The notes beneath the pieces were generated by a model. It searched no databases. It had not been told where the DNA came from and saw only the letters and a program-made list of their open reading frames with translations. Positions 35,881-44,915 of a stretch of 64,000 nucleotides of DNA are shown here, one piece after another. The position numbers and the translations under genes are program-made. The stretch comes from Bacilli bacterium (GTDB lineage: Bacteria; Bacillota_I; Bacilli_A; RF39; UBA660): contig JAFQXM010000001.1 in the NCBI GenBank assembly GCA_017406955.1, positions 62,001-126,000 of the forward strand, in the 5' to 3' direction. Numbering within the stretch: position 1 is the first letter of the stretch; each line of letters starts with the position of its first letter.

Positions 35881-37182
35881 CTATACATTATATAATTTTT
35901 TCAATTCATCTGACCATTCATTACACCATAAATCTGACTTTATACTGTTAATATCATCTTTTGTCATTGACTTAGTTATTGCAGTTTTAATTATATATTG
36001 TTTGTCAAATCCCATTTGAAGCATTTTATAAGCATTTTGCATTGCTCTTACTGATACAGTATATCTTAACTGTCTTTTATTTATTTCATATCTTAAACTT
36101 GTACAGAATCTATATAACTCTTCATCTGGACATTTATCTTTTTCTACATTTTCATCATAATTAAATTCTAATACTGCAAATCTATCTAATGTTGCACCAT
36201 CTAAAACATTTCTTCCTACATATATTATATCTGAACCAGTACCATAAGTATTTGCAGCTGCTACTATTCTAAAATTTTCATGAGCTGTAACTCTTCCATT
36301 TGGAAAATCAAAGTATCTATTTGCAATAGCAGCATTTAAAATAATTAGTGCTTCAGGAACTGATGCATCCATTTCATCTAAGAAAAATACTCCTCCATTT
36401 TTAAATGCTTTATAAAATTGAGTTTCTTGATAATTACCATGTGCATCTATAAATCCAGTAAGCTTGTATTCTTGAGTTACTGCATTTGTAAAATAAAAGT
36501 CTAATCCTAGATTTTCAGCTGCTTTCTCTAAAGTAAAGTTTTTACCAGAACCAGCAGGTCCACATAGTAATAAAGGAATGTCTGCTTGAATAAATTTCAT
36601 TATATTAGGTAACTCCTTATGATATATTCCAGTATCTGTTTTAATAGTACCATCAGGTAACTTAAATTCATACTTTTGTGGTAATGTACCATAGTTTTCA
36701 GCTATATAGTTATCTATTGAAGTAGTTAATCTTTGAGCTACTTCATCAGCTTTTACTTGTAACATTTTATCAGCTAAAACTTCTAATATATTAGTTTGTA
36801 CAAAATTATTTTGAGCTTTTATTTCATTTCTTAGTTCTTCTAATAATGCATTTGTTTGTGTCATATCTACATTTGATGTATTTTTGTTAGTACTATTTGA
36901 TGTAGTATCTACTGTATCATCAAATAATCTAACATTTTCTGTTCCTCCATAAATATTATTATACCAAGAAATAAAGTCTTGTACTCCAGTTCTATGTGAG
37001 TGATTTCTTTCTATCATTTGAAGTAAATGCTTTTTCGTAGCATCTGTCATATATTTGTTCTTTTTGTTTGACCTCCAATTGTCTGATAAATCGAATAAAA
37101 CTTCATCTCCATCTCTTTTAATAAAATACTTACTTCCATCTAGTAATAATTGAATTTCTCCTAAATCTAAAATTTTTTCCAT
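35881..37182 (-). CDS. MoxR-type AAA+ ATPase
   Basis: 433 residues from the ATG at 37182 (GGAGG upstream). Walker A GPAGSGKNFTLEKA, Walker B GGVFFLDEMDA, sensor I IVAAANTYG, and an Arg-finger region NVLDGATLDRFAVLEF place it in the MoxR/CbbQ group of AAA+ proteins. An N-terminal region of ~190 residues is Asn/Thr-rich and probably flexible. It probably remodels a partner protein with the VWA-like product encoded next. It is the first gene behind the strong promoter at 37228-37256. Confidence 0.8.
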   Translation of the reverse strand: MEKILDLGEIQLLLDGSKYFIKRDGDEVLFDLSDNWRSNKKNKYMTDATKKHLLQMIERNHSHRTGVQDFISWYNNIYGGTENVRLFDDTVDTTSNSTNKNTSNVDMTQTNALLEELRNEIKAQNNFVQTNILEVLADKMLQVKADEVAQRLTTSIDNYIAENYGTLPQKYEFKLPDGTIKTDTGIYHKELPNIMKFIQADIPLLLCGPAGSGKNFTLEKAAENLGLDFYFTNAVTQEYKLTGFIDAHGNYQETQFYKAFKNGGVFFLDEMDASVPEALIILNAAIANRYFDFPNGRVTAHENFRIVAAANTYGTGSDIIYVGRNVLDGATLDRFAVLEFNYDENVEKDKCPDEELYRFCTSLRYEINKRQLRYTVSVRAMQNAYKMLQMGFDKQYIIKTAITKSMTKDDINSIKSDLWCNEWSDELKKLYNV

Positions 37183-37227
37183 CTTTAAAACCTCCATCAT
37201 TTATTGTTATTTGTTTAACCTGTATCT

Positions 37228-37256
37228 ATTATATCACATTATTTTAAGTTTGTAAA
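37228..37256 (-). promoter_or_regulatory. Sigma-A-type promoter TTTACA-17-TATAAT with A/T upstream element
   Basis: TTTACA (37251-37256), 17 bases AACTTAAAATAATGTGA, TATAAT (37228-37233). About 67 bases here (37228-37294) are virtually identical to 52198-52265, including the A-rich upstream block. Confidence 0.85.
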
Positions 37257-37284
37257 TAGTTTTTTCAAAATTTCTTCAAAAATT

Positions 37285-37497
37285 TTAAAGTTTTTTAGAT
37301 TTAATATGTATATCGTGACTTGGAGTAGTTACAAGACTAAACTCCATTTCACTTTCTCTATTATAAGTAATTACTGCTATTATATTATTAAATGAAATAT
37401 TTTTATTGCTCAAAGCTTCTTCTAAGTCATTCATAGTTTTATTTACGTCTATATTATATTTACTAATTTGATTTATAACTGATTGTTTTGTCATCAT
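37285..37497 (-). CDS. Small protein, unknown
   Basis: 70 residues from the ATG at 37497, which has AAGGAGG eight bases upstream. Sequence MMTKQSVINQISKYN, charged and helical, then a short beta region. It overlaps the end of the upstream gene. Function unknown. Confidence 0.5.
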   Translation of the reverse strand: MMTKQSVINQISKYNIDVNKTMNDLEEALSNKNISFNNIIAVITYNRESEMEFSLVTTPSHDIHIKSKKL

Positions 37498-37771
37498 AAT
37501 GTATACCTCCTTCATCTATTATTACTATATCTTTCTTATCAGCTCTAGTTAATATTACAGAATTATCATTTGATATATAAGGTGTTATATTTAATTTATG
37601 AAAAGTTTCAGTTTTAACAAATTCTGCTAAATCATCTAATTCATTTTTATCTAGTACTTTAGAAAAGTCTTTTCCTATAGTACAATATACTTTAAATCTG
37701 TCTTCTACTGATAAAGTATCTAGATAATCTAAAATATTATTCTTTAGTTTCATTAAAATATAATCTCTCAT
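37463..37771 (-). CDS. Small protein upstream of SNF2 helicase end, unknown
   Basis: 102 residues, helical start (MRDYILMKLKNNILDYLDTL) then a beta segment. No domain recognised. Overlaps the next gene by 35 bases and shares one base with the helicase stop. Confidence 0.5.
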   Translation of the reverse strand: MRDYILMKLKNNILDYLDTLSVEDRFKVYCTIGKDFSKVLDKNELDDLAEFVKTETFHKLNITPYISNDNSVILTRADKKDIVIIDEGGIHYDDKTISYKSN

Positions 37772-39442
37772 TATTTTCTCCTTTTTCTGTTTCTTTCTTC
37801 CATAGCTTCCTTTAATAAGATGTTAATCTCTTCTTCATTCAATAAACTATCATTATCAAAACACCATAGAAGTTTTTTCTTTAGAACTCCTTGCATAGAT
37901 TTATCTATTTTTAACATTTCTACTGGAAGAGTTTCAATTCCTCCAAAAATAGTTTCTATTAAATTAGAGTTCATGTTTATTAACAGTCTTTTGTAACTAT
38001 CTATAGTTCCAGTAGCTTCTATAATATGAATATGTTGCTCTGAATATTTACTATCCATACGAGTAATACGTCCTACCGCTTGTATAAAAGTTAAAACTGA
38101 AAATGGTACATCGTAAAATATCATACTATTAGATTTTTGAAGATTTATAGATTCTGTACCAGCAGAAGTAATTAAAACTACAGTTCCTTCTTTAATACTT
38201 TCTTCTACTACTTCTCTTTCTTTTAAAGATACTGAACCAGTAACTTTTAGAACTTGTTTTACTCCTGTAATAGATTTAGTTTTATTAAGCAGCATCTCTA
38301 ATCTGTCTACTGCATCAGAATAATCTAAATAAGTTAAAACTGGATGTCCTTGTTTTATTTCATCTGCTACTACTTTCAAATATTCTTTCTCTTTGCTACT
38401 TAAATTAGATTTCATTATAGTAGTTTTTCTATGTTCGTTCATTTTTTCTAAGTTTTGTTTTACTAGCTTCTTTACTATTTCATCATCTACTTCTTTTCCC
38501 ATTTCTTTTAACTTATCTTTTATTTGAAGTTCTAACACATTTCTATCTATAGGTATTACTAAATTGTCTATTACCATCTGTAAATCATGTATTCTTACTG
38601 CAAAATTCTTTTCTGAAGTCTCTCTTTTTAAACCCTGTCCAGCCATTAAATATTGCTCTGTTTCCTCTGGTGTTATATTAAATTTATGATAGTGCCATTT
38701 TAGATTATAAGATTTTTGCTTTATAATTACATAGTCTTTTAATATTTCAGCTAATCTATCTAAATTCTTATAACCTAATATAACTTCCTCTCTAAAAGTT
38801 CTTTTATATTTATGAGGGTATTTACCACACCATCTAACTACCGGATTATAAGTTCTAATAAAATATCTTTCCTTAAAATCTTCTAAGCTACCAACTATTT
38901 TTGGATTTAAAAAGAATAAAAGCCAATATAAACCAGTTAAACTGTTACCTAATGGAGTAGCTGTCATTTCCCATACTATATTAAAGTAATGTCTTCTTTG
39001 TGCTAGTATTTGATATAACTGATTATTACTATCATGCATAATTTGAGCTTCATCTATCATTAACAATAGTTTCTTGCCTTCATTATGAAGCCTATCTACG
39101 TAATCTTGATATTTTTTCATAGATGTATGGGTTATAACATGTATTCTAGCTCCAGGTTGAAATATCGGTTTACCACTGGTAAGCAGATTAAATCTAACTT
39201 TTAACTTTTCAGTAAGTTCTCTTTTAAAAGCTTTAATAGCACATTGTGGACATAGTACAATAGTATCTAAATCTTTACTTTGTAACATTGCTATAGTAGC
39301 TGCACTGAGCGTCATATAGGTCTTTCCCAGTCCGAGTTTGTGCAGCATTACATGCTTGAGGTCTTTGTAGTAAGAACTCTATAATTTCATTCTGGTCATT
39401 GCTCAAAGGGAACTTCTTGTTTATTGTATAATCTCTATTCAT
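37771..39442 (-). CDS. SNF2-type helicase, joined by +1 frameshift in Walker A
   Basis: About 556 residues from the ATG at 39442 (AAAGGTGG upstream). Without recoding, translation from 39442 stops at 39275 after 55 codons, and the main frame only starts inside Walker A. At the CGG at 39332-39334 the zero frame reads QTRTGKD; skipping C gives CNAAQTGLGKTYMTLSAA, a normal motif I. Downstream are motif II IDEAQ, motif III MTATPLGNSLTGLYW and motif V/VI TSAGTESINLQ, FIQAVGRITR. SNF2/UvsW-type enzymes remodel or reverse branched DNA in recombination and replication. The frameshift removes an essential ATP-binding residue set unless the shift occurs, so recoding is required. Confidence 0.85.
39324..39343 (-). 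other. +1 recoding site (CGGA) in SNF2 helicase Walker A
   Basis: Coding strand ACT CGG ACT in zero frame, ACT (C) GGA CTG GGA AAG ACC in +1. CGG at 39332-39334, codon 37. Confidence 0.85.
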
Positions 39443-39608
39443 TATTACCACCTTTATTCTGTTGTTTTGTTTTATTATATTTTAATGCTAATATTTGTCT
39501 TATATCATTTTGATTTGATTTATGTTTAGCTCCTCCACAACATGGACATATTCCCTTTTTCATATAATCCCAATATGGAGAACTTGTAAAACTTCTAGGT
39601 TGTTCCAT
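39435..39608 (-). CDS. Small CPCC zinc-ribbon protein
   Basis: 57 residues with a CPCCGG zinc motif near residue 21, otherwise Lys/Asn-rich. ATG at 39608 with AAAGGATG upstream. Its stop TAG overlaps the start of the helicase gene, so the helicase may be translationally coupled to it. Function unknown. Confidence 0.65.
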   Translation of the reverse strand: MEQPRSFTSSPYWDYMKKGICPCCGGAKHKSNQNDIRQILALKYNKTKQQNKGGNNE

Positions 39609-39670
39609 ATAATCATCCTTTCACATTATATATTTATATTATGCTAATCATTTCTGCATTACAATTTAAT

Positions 39671-39704
39671 AAAGATATTAGTAGAAAATACCACTAATAT
39701 CTTT
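39671..39704 (-). terminator. Terminator after the 256-residue gene
   Basis: Perfect 12-bp stem AAAGATATTAGT / ACTAATATCTTT, with an A/T-rich tail. Two TCAGA palindromes follow at 39713-39728 (perfect TCAGATTTAAATCTGA) and 39780-39795. Confidence 0.7.
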
Positions 39705-39712
39705 AATTTATT

Positions 39713-39795
39713 TCAGATTTAAATCTGATAAAAGTTAATACTTTATAATATAATTTATTATTTTAGCTATAAAAATGATTCAGATTTAATTCTGA
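39713..39795. repeat. TCAGA/TCTGA palindromes, two copies
   Basis: TCAGATTTAAATCTGA (39713-39728) and TCAGATTTAATTCTGA (39780-39795), 52 bases apart between the terminator and the 256-residue gene. Same family as 8980, 12878, 18103, 21084, 27561, 31071, 50294 and 55532. Confidence 0.6.
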
Positions 39796-39798
39796 TAA

Positions 39799-40569
39799 TT
39801 ATCTTTTATTATATATTTCAACTATTTCAATAATTCTATTCCAAAGTTCATCTGGAAGTTCCATCAGCTCAGGAATTGTCTTTAATCTAGTAACTTTATC
39901 ATCTGGCATAATCATAAGCTTGTCTACTAATTGTCTATATATTGTAGGCATAGAGCTAAAATCTCTAGACATTTTAATATAATCAAATATCTGTTTCTGA
40001 GCTTTTTCTTTTGCAGTATTTATAGTTGTAAATATAGATAATTCATCTTGTAAACTTAGAAATGAAATGTTATTGACTTTATATATAATATCGTTTAAAA
40101 CAGTCTGTTCTAATGCTGCTAGTTTTGTTATATTTAATTGTGATTGAAGTGCATTTATAGTAGATATTTCTTTTATTCTAGCATCTCCATCAGATAGTAG
40201 CTTCTCTAATAATATAGGTTTGTCCTCATTATTAGCAAAAGCATATCTAACTAAACTTTCAGTAGTACTTAAACTGTCTATATCTGCAGCTCTATCTAAT
40301 GCACTAATATTACTAACTACTTCTCCTACTTTCATAGAAGATGAATTACCACTATCTTCTCCATCTAACATTGAATTGATATCTATATTGCTTAAATCGA
40401 TATCTAAGTCATTAGTTTTATTTATTGTTTCTTTCTTATCATCTTCGAATACTTTACTATCTTTCTTTATTTTTATATCAGGTTTAGGTATTTTATTGAC
40501 ATCTATACCGTCTGTAGAAGAAGTATACTCTATTTTTTCTTTATTCTTTTGATTCTTCTTTTTTGGCAT
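39799..40569 (-). CDS. Unknown 256-residue protein with charged N-terminus
   Basis: Lys/Asp-rich N-terminal ~90 residues, then helical region (ADIDSLSTTESLVRYAFA, DARIKEISTINALQSQLN). No domain recognised. Start overlaps the end of the AbrB-like gene by 29 bases, so translation is coupled. It might be a terminase or replication accessory protein, but I see no motif for either. Confidence 0.5.
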   Translation of the reverse strand: MPKKKNQKNKEKIEYTSSTDGIDVNKIPKPDIKIKKDSKVFEDDKKETINKTNDLDIDLSNIDINSMLDGEDSGNSSSMKVGEVVSNISALDRAADIDSLSTTESLVRYAFANNEDKPILLEKLLSDGDARIKEISTINALQSQLNITKLAALEQTVLNDIIYKVNNISFLSLQDELSIFTTINTAKEKAQKQIFDYIKMSRDFSSMPTIYRQLVDKLMIMPDDKVTRLKTIPELMELPDELWNRIIEIVEIYNKR

Positions 40570-41032
40570 TAAGTTTTCTCCTCTCTAAGTAAAGTAAGAA
40601 CTTTTGAACTTCTATTTTCTTGCAATCACTACATATTCTTTTACCATTTACTCTTAGTCTTTCATTATCTTTTAATATTCTATTGCAATGACCACATTTC
40701 TCTTGTTTCTTTTTATCTACTTTATAATTTATAGACTGTTTTCTATTTAAAACTATGTCCATTATACCAGATTTAATATTGTAGTTCTCATTCATTATCA
40801 TTCTAATTAAGTCTATGATTTCTTCATCTGTATATTCTTTCTTATCTGTATTATCAGATGAGGTTACCAGATTGACATCTGAAGCATTTTCAGAAGATGT
40901 TAATATAATTCTATTATTAGATTTGTCTAAATCTATGTATACTGGCTTACCTTTATCTAATCCTATTGATTTAGACATCTCAGCAGGAACTGGTATTCCC
41001 CATCTATCTTTAGGCATATCTTTCTTTAACAT
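40541..41032 (-). CDS. AbrB-like DNA-binding protein with zinc ribbon
   Basis: 163 residues. N-terminal swapped-hairpin AbrB/SpoVT-type domain: DRWGIPVPAEMSKSIGLDKG, then PVYIDLDKSNNRIIL. After a linker SSENASDVNLV comes a zinc ribbon with CGHC and CSDC. It is likely a transcription regulator of phage genes. The linker is shared at protein and DNA level with the 333-residue protein at 48253-49254. Confidence 0.7.
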   Translation of the reverse strand: MLKKDMPKDRWGIPVPAEMSKSIGLDKGKPVYIDLDKSNNRIILTSSENASDVNLVTSSDNTDKKEYTDEEIIDLIRMIMNENYNIKSGIMDIVLNRKQSINYKVDKKKQEKCGHCNRILKDNERLRVNGKRICSDCKKIEVQKFLLYLERRKLNAKKEESKE

Positions 41033-41038
41033 TGGTAT

Positions 41039-41239
41039 CTATCCTTTCTTAAATAATCTTTGTATAAAAGTTTTCTTTGAAACTAGAACTCCATTCTGTT
41101 GATATGATATGTTATATTCTCTAGTGTCTATAAAAACTTCTATTTCATATTGAGAATTAGGCATTTGCTTTGCTAATACAGCTTCATTATTATTTAGATT
41201 AGTTAATTTGTTTGGATGAATATATAACTTTACTAACAT
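41039..41239 (-). CDS. Small protein, unknown
   Basis: 66 residues, basic at the end (TFIQRLFKKG), probably beta. No domain recognised. Tightly packed between its neighbours. Confidence 0.5.
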   Translation of the reverse strand: MLVKLYIHPNKLTNLNNNEAVLAKQMPNSQYEIEVFIDTREYNISYQQNGVLVSKKTFIQRLFKKG

Positions 41240-41523
41240 TACCCTTTCAACACCTTTCTTTTAGTTTCTATATTATTTAATATGTTATCAGACTCATCTT
41301 TAATAATCATATCTTCAGATGATTTTATAATATCTAATTCAATATTCTTGTTTAATATTAAAACTTTATTGTCTTTAAAAATGTCTTTGACTTTTTGTTT
41401 TATATCAACTAGCTCTTCAATAGACATATTAGTGTTAGCTTTTATTATAATTACATCATTTGAATTTATGTCTACGATATTTGTGTCTAAAGCTTCTCCG
41501 TTTTCATTTATAATTTTAAACAT
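41239..41523 (-). CDS. Small protein, unknown
   Basis: 94 residues, beta start (MFKIINENGEALDTNIVDIN), then helical. The last third is Lys/Glu-rich. No domain recognised. Its ATG overlaps the TAA of the upstream 49-residue gene (TAAATG), so it is translationally coupled. Confidence 0.5.
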   Translation of the reverse strand: MFKIINENGEALDTNIVDINSNDVIIIKANTNMSIEELVDIKQKVKDIFKDNKVLILNKNIELDIIKSSEDMIIKDESDNILNNIETKRKVLKG

Positions 41524-41673
41524 TTAATCATCCTCCTCTACCCATATTATATCATTATATTCACATTCTTTACATATTTTATCACAAGGTAGCTTTTCTC
41601 CTGCTTGTGTATTGTTTAGTTTATCAATGTACTTATTATATTTATGACAGAAATGATATGCTGATTTACTCAT
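41524..41673 (-). CDS. Small cysteine-rich protein
   Basis: 49 residues with C-x(25)-C-x3-C-x2-C (FCHKYNKYIDKL, PCDKICKECEYND), likely zinc binding. ATG at 41673 with AGGGAGAT upstream. It overlaps the end of the upstream zinc-ribbon gene. Function unknown. Confidence 0.6.
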   Translation of the reverse strand: MSKSAYHFCHKYNKYIDKLNNTQAGEKLPCDKICKECEYNDIIWVEEDD

Positions 41674-41818
41674 TTTTATCTATCTCCCTTCTAAATTTAT
41701 AATTACATTTAGTACAAGTATAAATCTCATAAGTTTTATATTTAACACCTTTAAGTTTGTTATTATCACATTTTGGACACTTGAATAACCAACAAGTAAT
41801 ATTGCTAGGTTTACTCAT
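41666..41818 (-). CDS. Small zinc-ribbon protein after DNA polymerase
   Basis: 50 residues with CPKC and CTKC pairs 23 residues apart, a classical zinc ribbon. Its ATG lies in the last codons of the DNA polymerase gene and uses its 3' end as ribosome site region, so it is coupled to the polymerase. Confidence 0.65.
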   Translation of the reverse strand: MSKPSNITCWLFKCPKCDNNKLKGVKYKTYEIYTCTKCNYKFRREIDKNE

Positions 41819-44414
41819 ATTTTTCTTCCTCCCATGTGAATTTTACTTTCTCTTCTACTTCCTCTGAAGCTTCCTCTTCTACATTATCTTCTTCAGAAAC
41901 TTTGAATGTATTACAAATAGTTTTCTTATCTACTGGGTCAGTTTTAGGTTCTACACCTGATATTTTACTAGTAGCACCTTCTACTTTTTCGATTTTAAAT
42001 CTAAATGGAACTGATTGTCCCCATCTATTTCCCATCTCTAAACCAACTTCCATAGGGAATTCCCAATCTGGTCTTTGAACTCTCATAATGTCCATTACTT
42101 CAGGTAATAAATCAAATAGTTTGTCTTTTCTCATCTGATAGTTTATTTCATCATGTATCATATTTTTAAATCTAACTTCATTTGTTCTATTAGTTTTATA
42201 AAACTTTTGAAATACTTTTATTAGACAATATTTCATGATATCTGCACCAGTGCCTTGTATAGTACCATTTACACACATTCTTTTAGCGTAAGATTTCCAC
42301 TTCCATTCTCCAGACTCAAAATAACTTCTTACTCTTATCGGTCTACCGAATAAAGTAGTTACATAACCTTGTTTTTCTCCTACTTTCTCCCATATATTAA
42401 CCCATCTAAATAGTACTGGTAATGATGCTTTAAAATCTTCAACAAATTGATTACCTTCATCTATAGTCATATTAAATCTGTCTGCAAAGTTTCTTCCAGT
42501 TTGACCATATAAAATACCAAAGTTTGCAGATTTAGCTATTTTTCTTTTATTTTTATCATAGTTTTCTTCTCCCCATATAGCTAATGCAGTTTGTTTATGA
42601 ATATCTTTATTGTGTTTAAAAGCATCTAACCATACTGGTTCTTTAGTTATTAAAGTAGGTATTCTAAGTTCTTCTGCATTAAAGTCTATACTTACCCAAT
42701 AATGATTAGGGTCTGGTAAAAATGCTGCTCTAATATTCAAATAACTGTCAAATCCTTCCACTTCAGTTTCATCTATTCCATTTATAAACCAAGGATAGTT
42801 ACTAAATACCCAATCTAATATTTTATAAGAATGTCTTTTAAATGTTTGTCCTTTTATTTTATCTACTATTTCTTGAGCTTTTACCTCTCCTGTGGTTTTA
42901 GCTATTTCTGATAATTGTTCTTCTGTATAAACTAAATCAGTATCACATTCTTCTCTAGTACCACTATTTAATATAGCTTCATATACATCTGGGTAAGCTT
43001 CTTTAATATCTTCAAATTTTACTACATAATGCATAGTTACATGTGGTTTAGTTATGTTTTGAATATTTAAATCACTGAAAAATGCATTCTTTTTATCTCC
43101 ACCTGCTGCAAATCTTCCAGATGGAACCTCTGTATTTTTATATCTAAATCTTAATCTATTAGGGTGATTAGTTACTCTTTTGCACATTTCAATAACATTA
43201 TCTACATAACTACTTCTTTGTTTAGATAAACTAGCGTAATCTACTAAATCTTTAAGTAATTGTCTAGCAGGGTCATCTTTACTTAAAGTTTTAAGACATC
43301 CTTCTATTGCTACTTTACTAGTACTCATTCCTCTAGATGTAGTTACTCCAGTGTGTATATTTAATTTAGTTAGTACTCTATTGTTATCTGTTGGACTTCC
43401 TAAGTTAAATTCTTCTCCAGCCATTTCCCAACATCTATGTTGACAAGCTTCTATTTGTTCAGTTAAATCTTTAGAATAATTCTTTAGTTTTTCTACATCT
43501 ACTTCTGTCATTTCATTCTCAAATCTAGTAAGAGGTTGTAAACATTTAACATCTAATTCACCAGATTTTTTAGCAGCCTTTAAAAATGGCATTAGTTTAT
43601 AACCTAATAATAAAGTTCCTAAAGCATCTGTTGCAGCGTAAAAATATGCTTTTTCAGGGTCTAATTGATAAAAGTTAGCTGCATCTCCTAAAGTTTCTTC
43701 AAAGCTATCTCCTCTCCATCCTAAGAAATATTGTTCTGATTTCTTTAATGATGGGAATTTATTATTAGTATCGACATCAAATACCATAGCTTGCACATCT
43801 ATCGTATTTACCTCACTCATATCATATTTCATGTATTGTTTTTCTAATACTTTAGATTTTAATAATATCTTCTGTTCTTCTGTGTATTGTTCACTAGCAT
43901 CTATTTTTTCCATCAACTCTTTAAAACCATGAAATTCCATTACTCTAACATCATATCTCATATTAAACATGAAAACTATTGGAGTATTTTTCATTTTTTC
44001 ATATATCATATCTATTGCAGGTTCTCCTAATTGTCTAGAAAACTTAGCTTTCTCTAAAACTTCTATTTTGCTTCTTATATTGATATAATCTTCAGTGTTT
44101 TCATCTATATCTTTCATACTTTCTTCTAATTCAGATATTCTTAAATCTAAGTCCTCTACTGAATGTTTTACTGGTACATAATAAGCATTCTTTCCATCCA
44201 TACAAAAAGAATAACCTACCATAAATATATCTTCATGATTTAGCCCTGTAGTTTCAGTATCAAAACCCATTGCTGGAGATTTTTGAGATAAAACTTGTTG
44301 TAATGTGTCTAAATCTCTAACTAAATGAAAATTATATTTACTAGGAAAATCATTAGACTCTGTAACTGGGTCTACCCACTGTTTATAATTGAACTTACTT
44401 TTACCTTCTGGCAT
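41811..44414 (-). CDS. polA: DNA polymerase, family A (polymerase I type)
   Basis: 867 residues. N-terminal 3'-5' exonuclease: AMGFDTETTGLNHEDIF (D52, E54). Polymerase motif A in WVSIDFNAEELRI, motif B RKIAKSANFGILYGQTG, motif C MIHDE near residue 755. An acidic C-terminal tail of ~60 residues extends beyond the usual end. It is the replicative polymerase of the phage. It is full length, with no CGG codon. Upstream lies a terminator; downstream a row of small genes. Confidence 0.92.
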   Translation of the reverse strand: MPEGKSKFNYKQWVDPVTESNDFPSKYNFHLVRDLDTLQQVLSQKSPAMGFDTETTGLNHEDIFMVGYSFCMDGKNAYYVPVKHSVEDLDLRISELEESMKDIDENTEDYINIRSKIEVLEKAKFSRQLGEPAIDMIYEKMKNTPIVFMFNMRYDVRVMEFHGFKELMEKIDASEQYTEEQKILLKSKVLEKQYMKYDMSEVNTIDVQAMVFDVDTNNKFPSLKKSEQYFLGWRGDSFEETLGDAANFYQLDPEKAYFYAATDALGTLLLGYKLMPFLKAAKKSGELDVKCLQPLTRFENEMTEVDVEKLKNYSKDLTEQIEACQHRCWEMAGEEFNLGSPTDNNRVLTKLNIHTGVTTSRGMSTSKVAIEGCLKTLSKDDPARQLLKDLVDYASLSKQRSSYVDNVIEMCKRVTNHPNRLRFRYKNTEVPSGRFAAGGDKKNAFFSDLNIQNITKPHVTMHYVVKFEDIKEAYPDVYEAILNSGTREECDTDLVYTEEQLSEIAKTTGEVKAQEIVDKIKGQTFKRHSYKILDWVFSNYPWFINGIDETEVEGFDSYLNIRAAFLPDPNHYWVSIDFNAEELRIPTLITKEPVWLDAFKHNKDIHKQTALAIWGEENYDKNKRKIAKSANFGILYGQTGRNFADRFNMTIDEGNQFVEDFKASLPVLFRWVNIWEKVGEKQGYVTTLFGRPIRVRSYFESGEWKWKSYAKRMCVNGTIQGTGADIMKYCLIKVFQKFYKTNRTNEVRFKNMIHDEINYQMRKDKLFDLLPEVMDIMRVQRPDWEFPMEVGLEMGNRWGQSVPFRFKIEKVEGATSKISGVEPKTDPVDKKTICNTFKVSEEDNVEEEASEEVEEKVKFTWEEEKYE

Positions 44415-44464
44415 TTTTATCTTCTCCTTTCTATAATTATATTATATAATATGTTCTTAATAAA

Positions 44465-44500
44465 AGATATCAGAATATTACTGATAACACTCTGATATCT
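44465..44500 (-). terminator. Terminator overlapping the end of the primase-like gene
   Basis: Perfect 10-bp stem AGATATCAGA / TCTGATATCT with the gene's TAA inside the loop, then TTTTATT on the minus strand. It insulates the DNA polymerase gene from upstream transcription. Confidence 0.75.
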
Positions 44501-44911
44501 CTTTACATAGTTGTTTATATGTTATTTTATTCTCTTTAAACTTTTTTAATGACTTTTCAAATGGTATAGAATTGTCTATTTCTATTTCTCCCAATTGCCT
44601 TTCTATTTCTTCTTTTCCGAATTTTTGAATTATTCCTAAAGCTAATTTTTGAGTATTAGTTTCTGGAAAATATTGCTTTATCAGATTCCAACTACCATAC
44701 ATCTTTTGCTCCGAATAACACCATAACAAATTCGAACTAACATGGAAATGCGCTGAAGGAGTATCAACATTGTAGTGAAATGACTTCAAGGACAAAACAT
44801 ATTAGAGTGAGTACTATAGTCTATATTTAATTTTTCAAATAAATCTACCATACTAATGTAATGATTTATGATTTTTCTTTCTAAACTCGTATCTATTATG
44901 TTTTCTTCCAT
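44478..44911 (-). pseudogene. CHC2-type primase zinc-finger protein, frame broken in the zinc knuckle
   Basis: Two frames make one domain. From the ATG at 44911 (GAGGTG site) 41 codons end NMFCP-TGA at 44786. The other frame, -1/+2 relative, continues FHYNVDTPSAHFHVSSNLLWCY...GSWNLI to the TAA at 44478. Together they match the primase CHC2 finger (CP.H...TPS......C), but the join needs a -1 shift (CPLKSFH) or removal of eight bases (CPFH). The fourth cysteine is absent. A TTG at 44795 could start the second part but has no ribosome site. It follows a GIY-YIG homing endonuclease gene by four bases. It could be inactive, or be recoded by a mechanism other than CGG. Confidence 0.6.
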
Positions 44912-44915
44912 AACA

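Noticed and set aside
37228-37294. 67-bp repeats as mobile elements
   Set aside because: They consist of a promoter and its upstream A/T block, with no inverted ends or transposase. They are duplicated promoters.
44478-44795. TTG at 44795 as a separate gene start
   Set aside because: No ribosome site, and the protein would lack the first Cys of its zinc finger. The domain needs the frame upstream.
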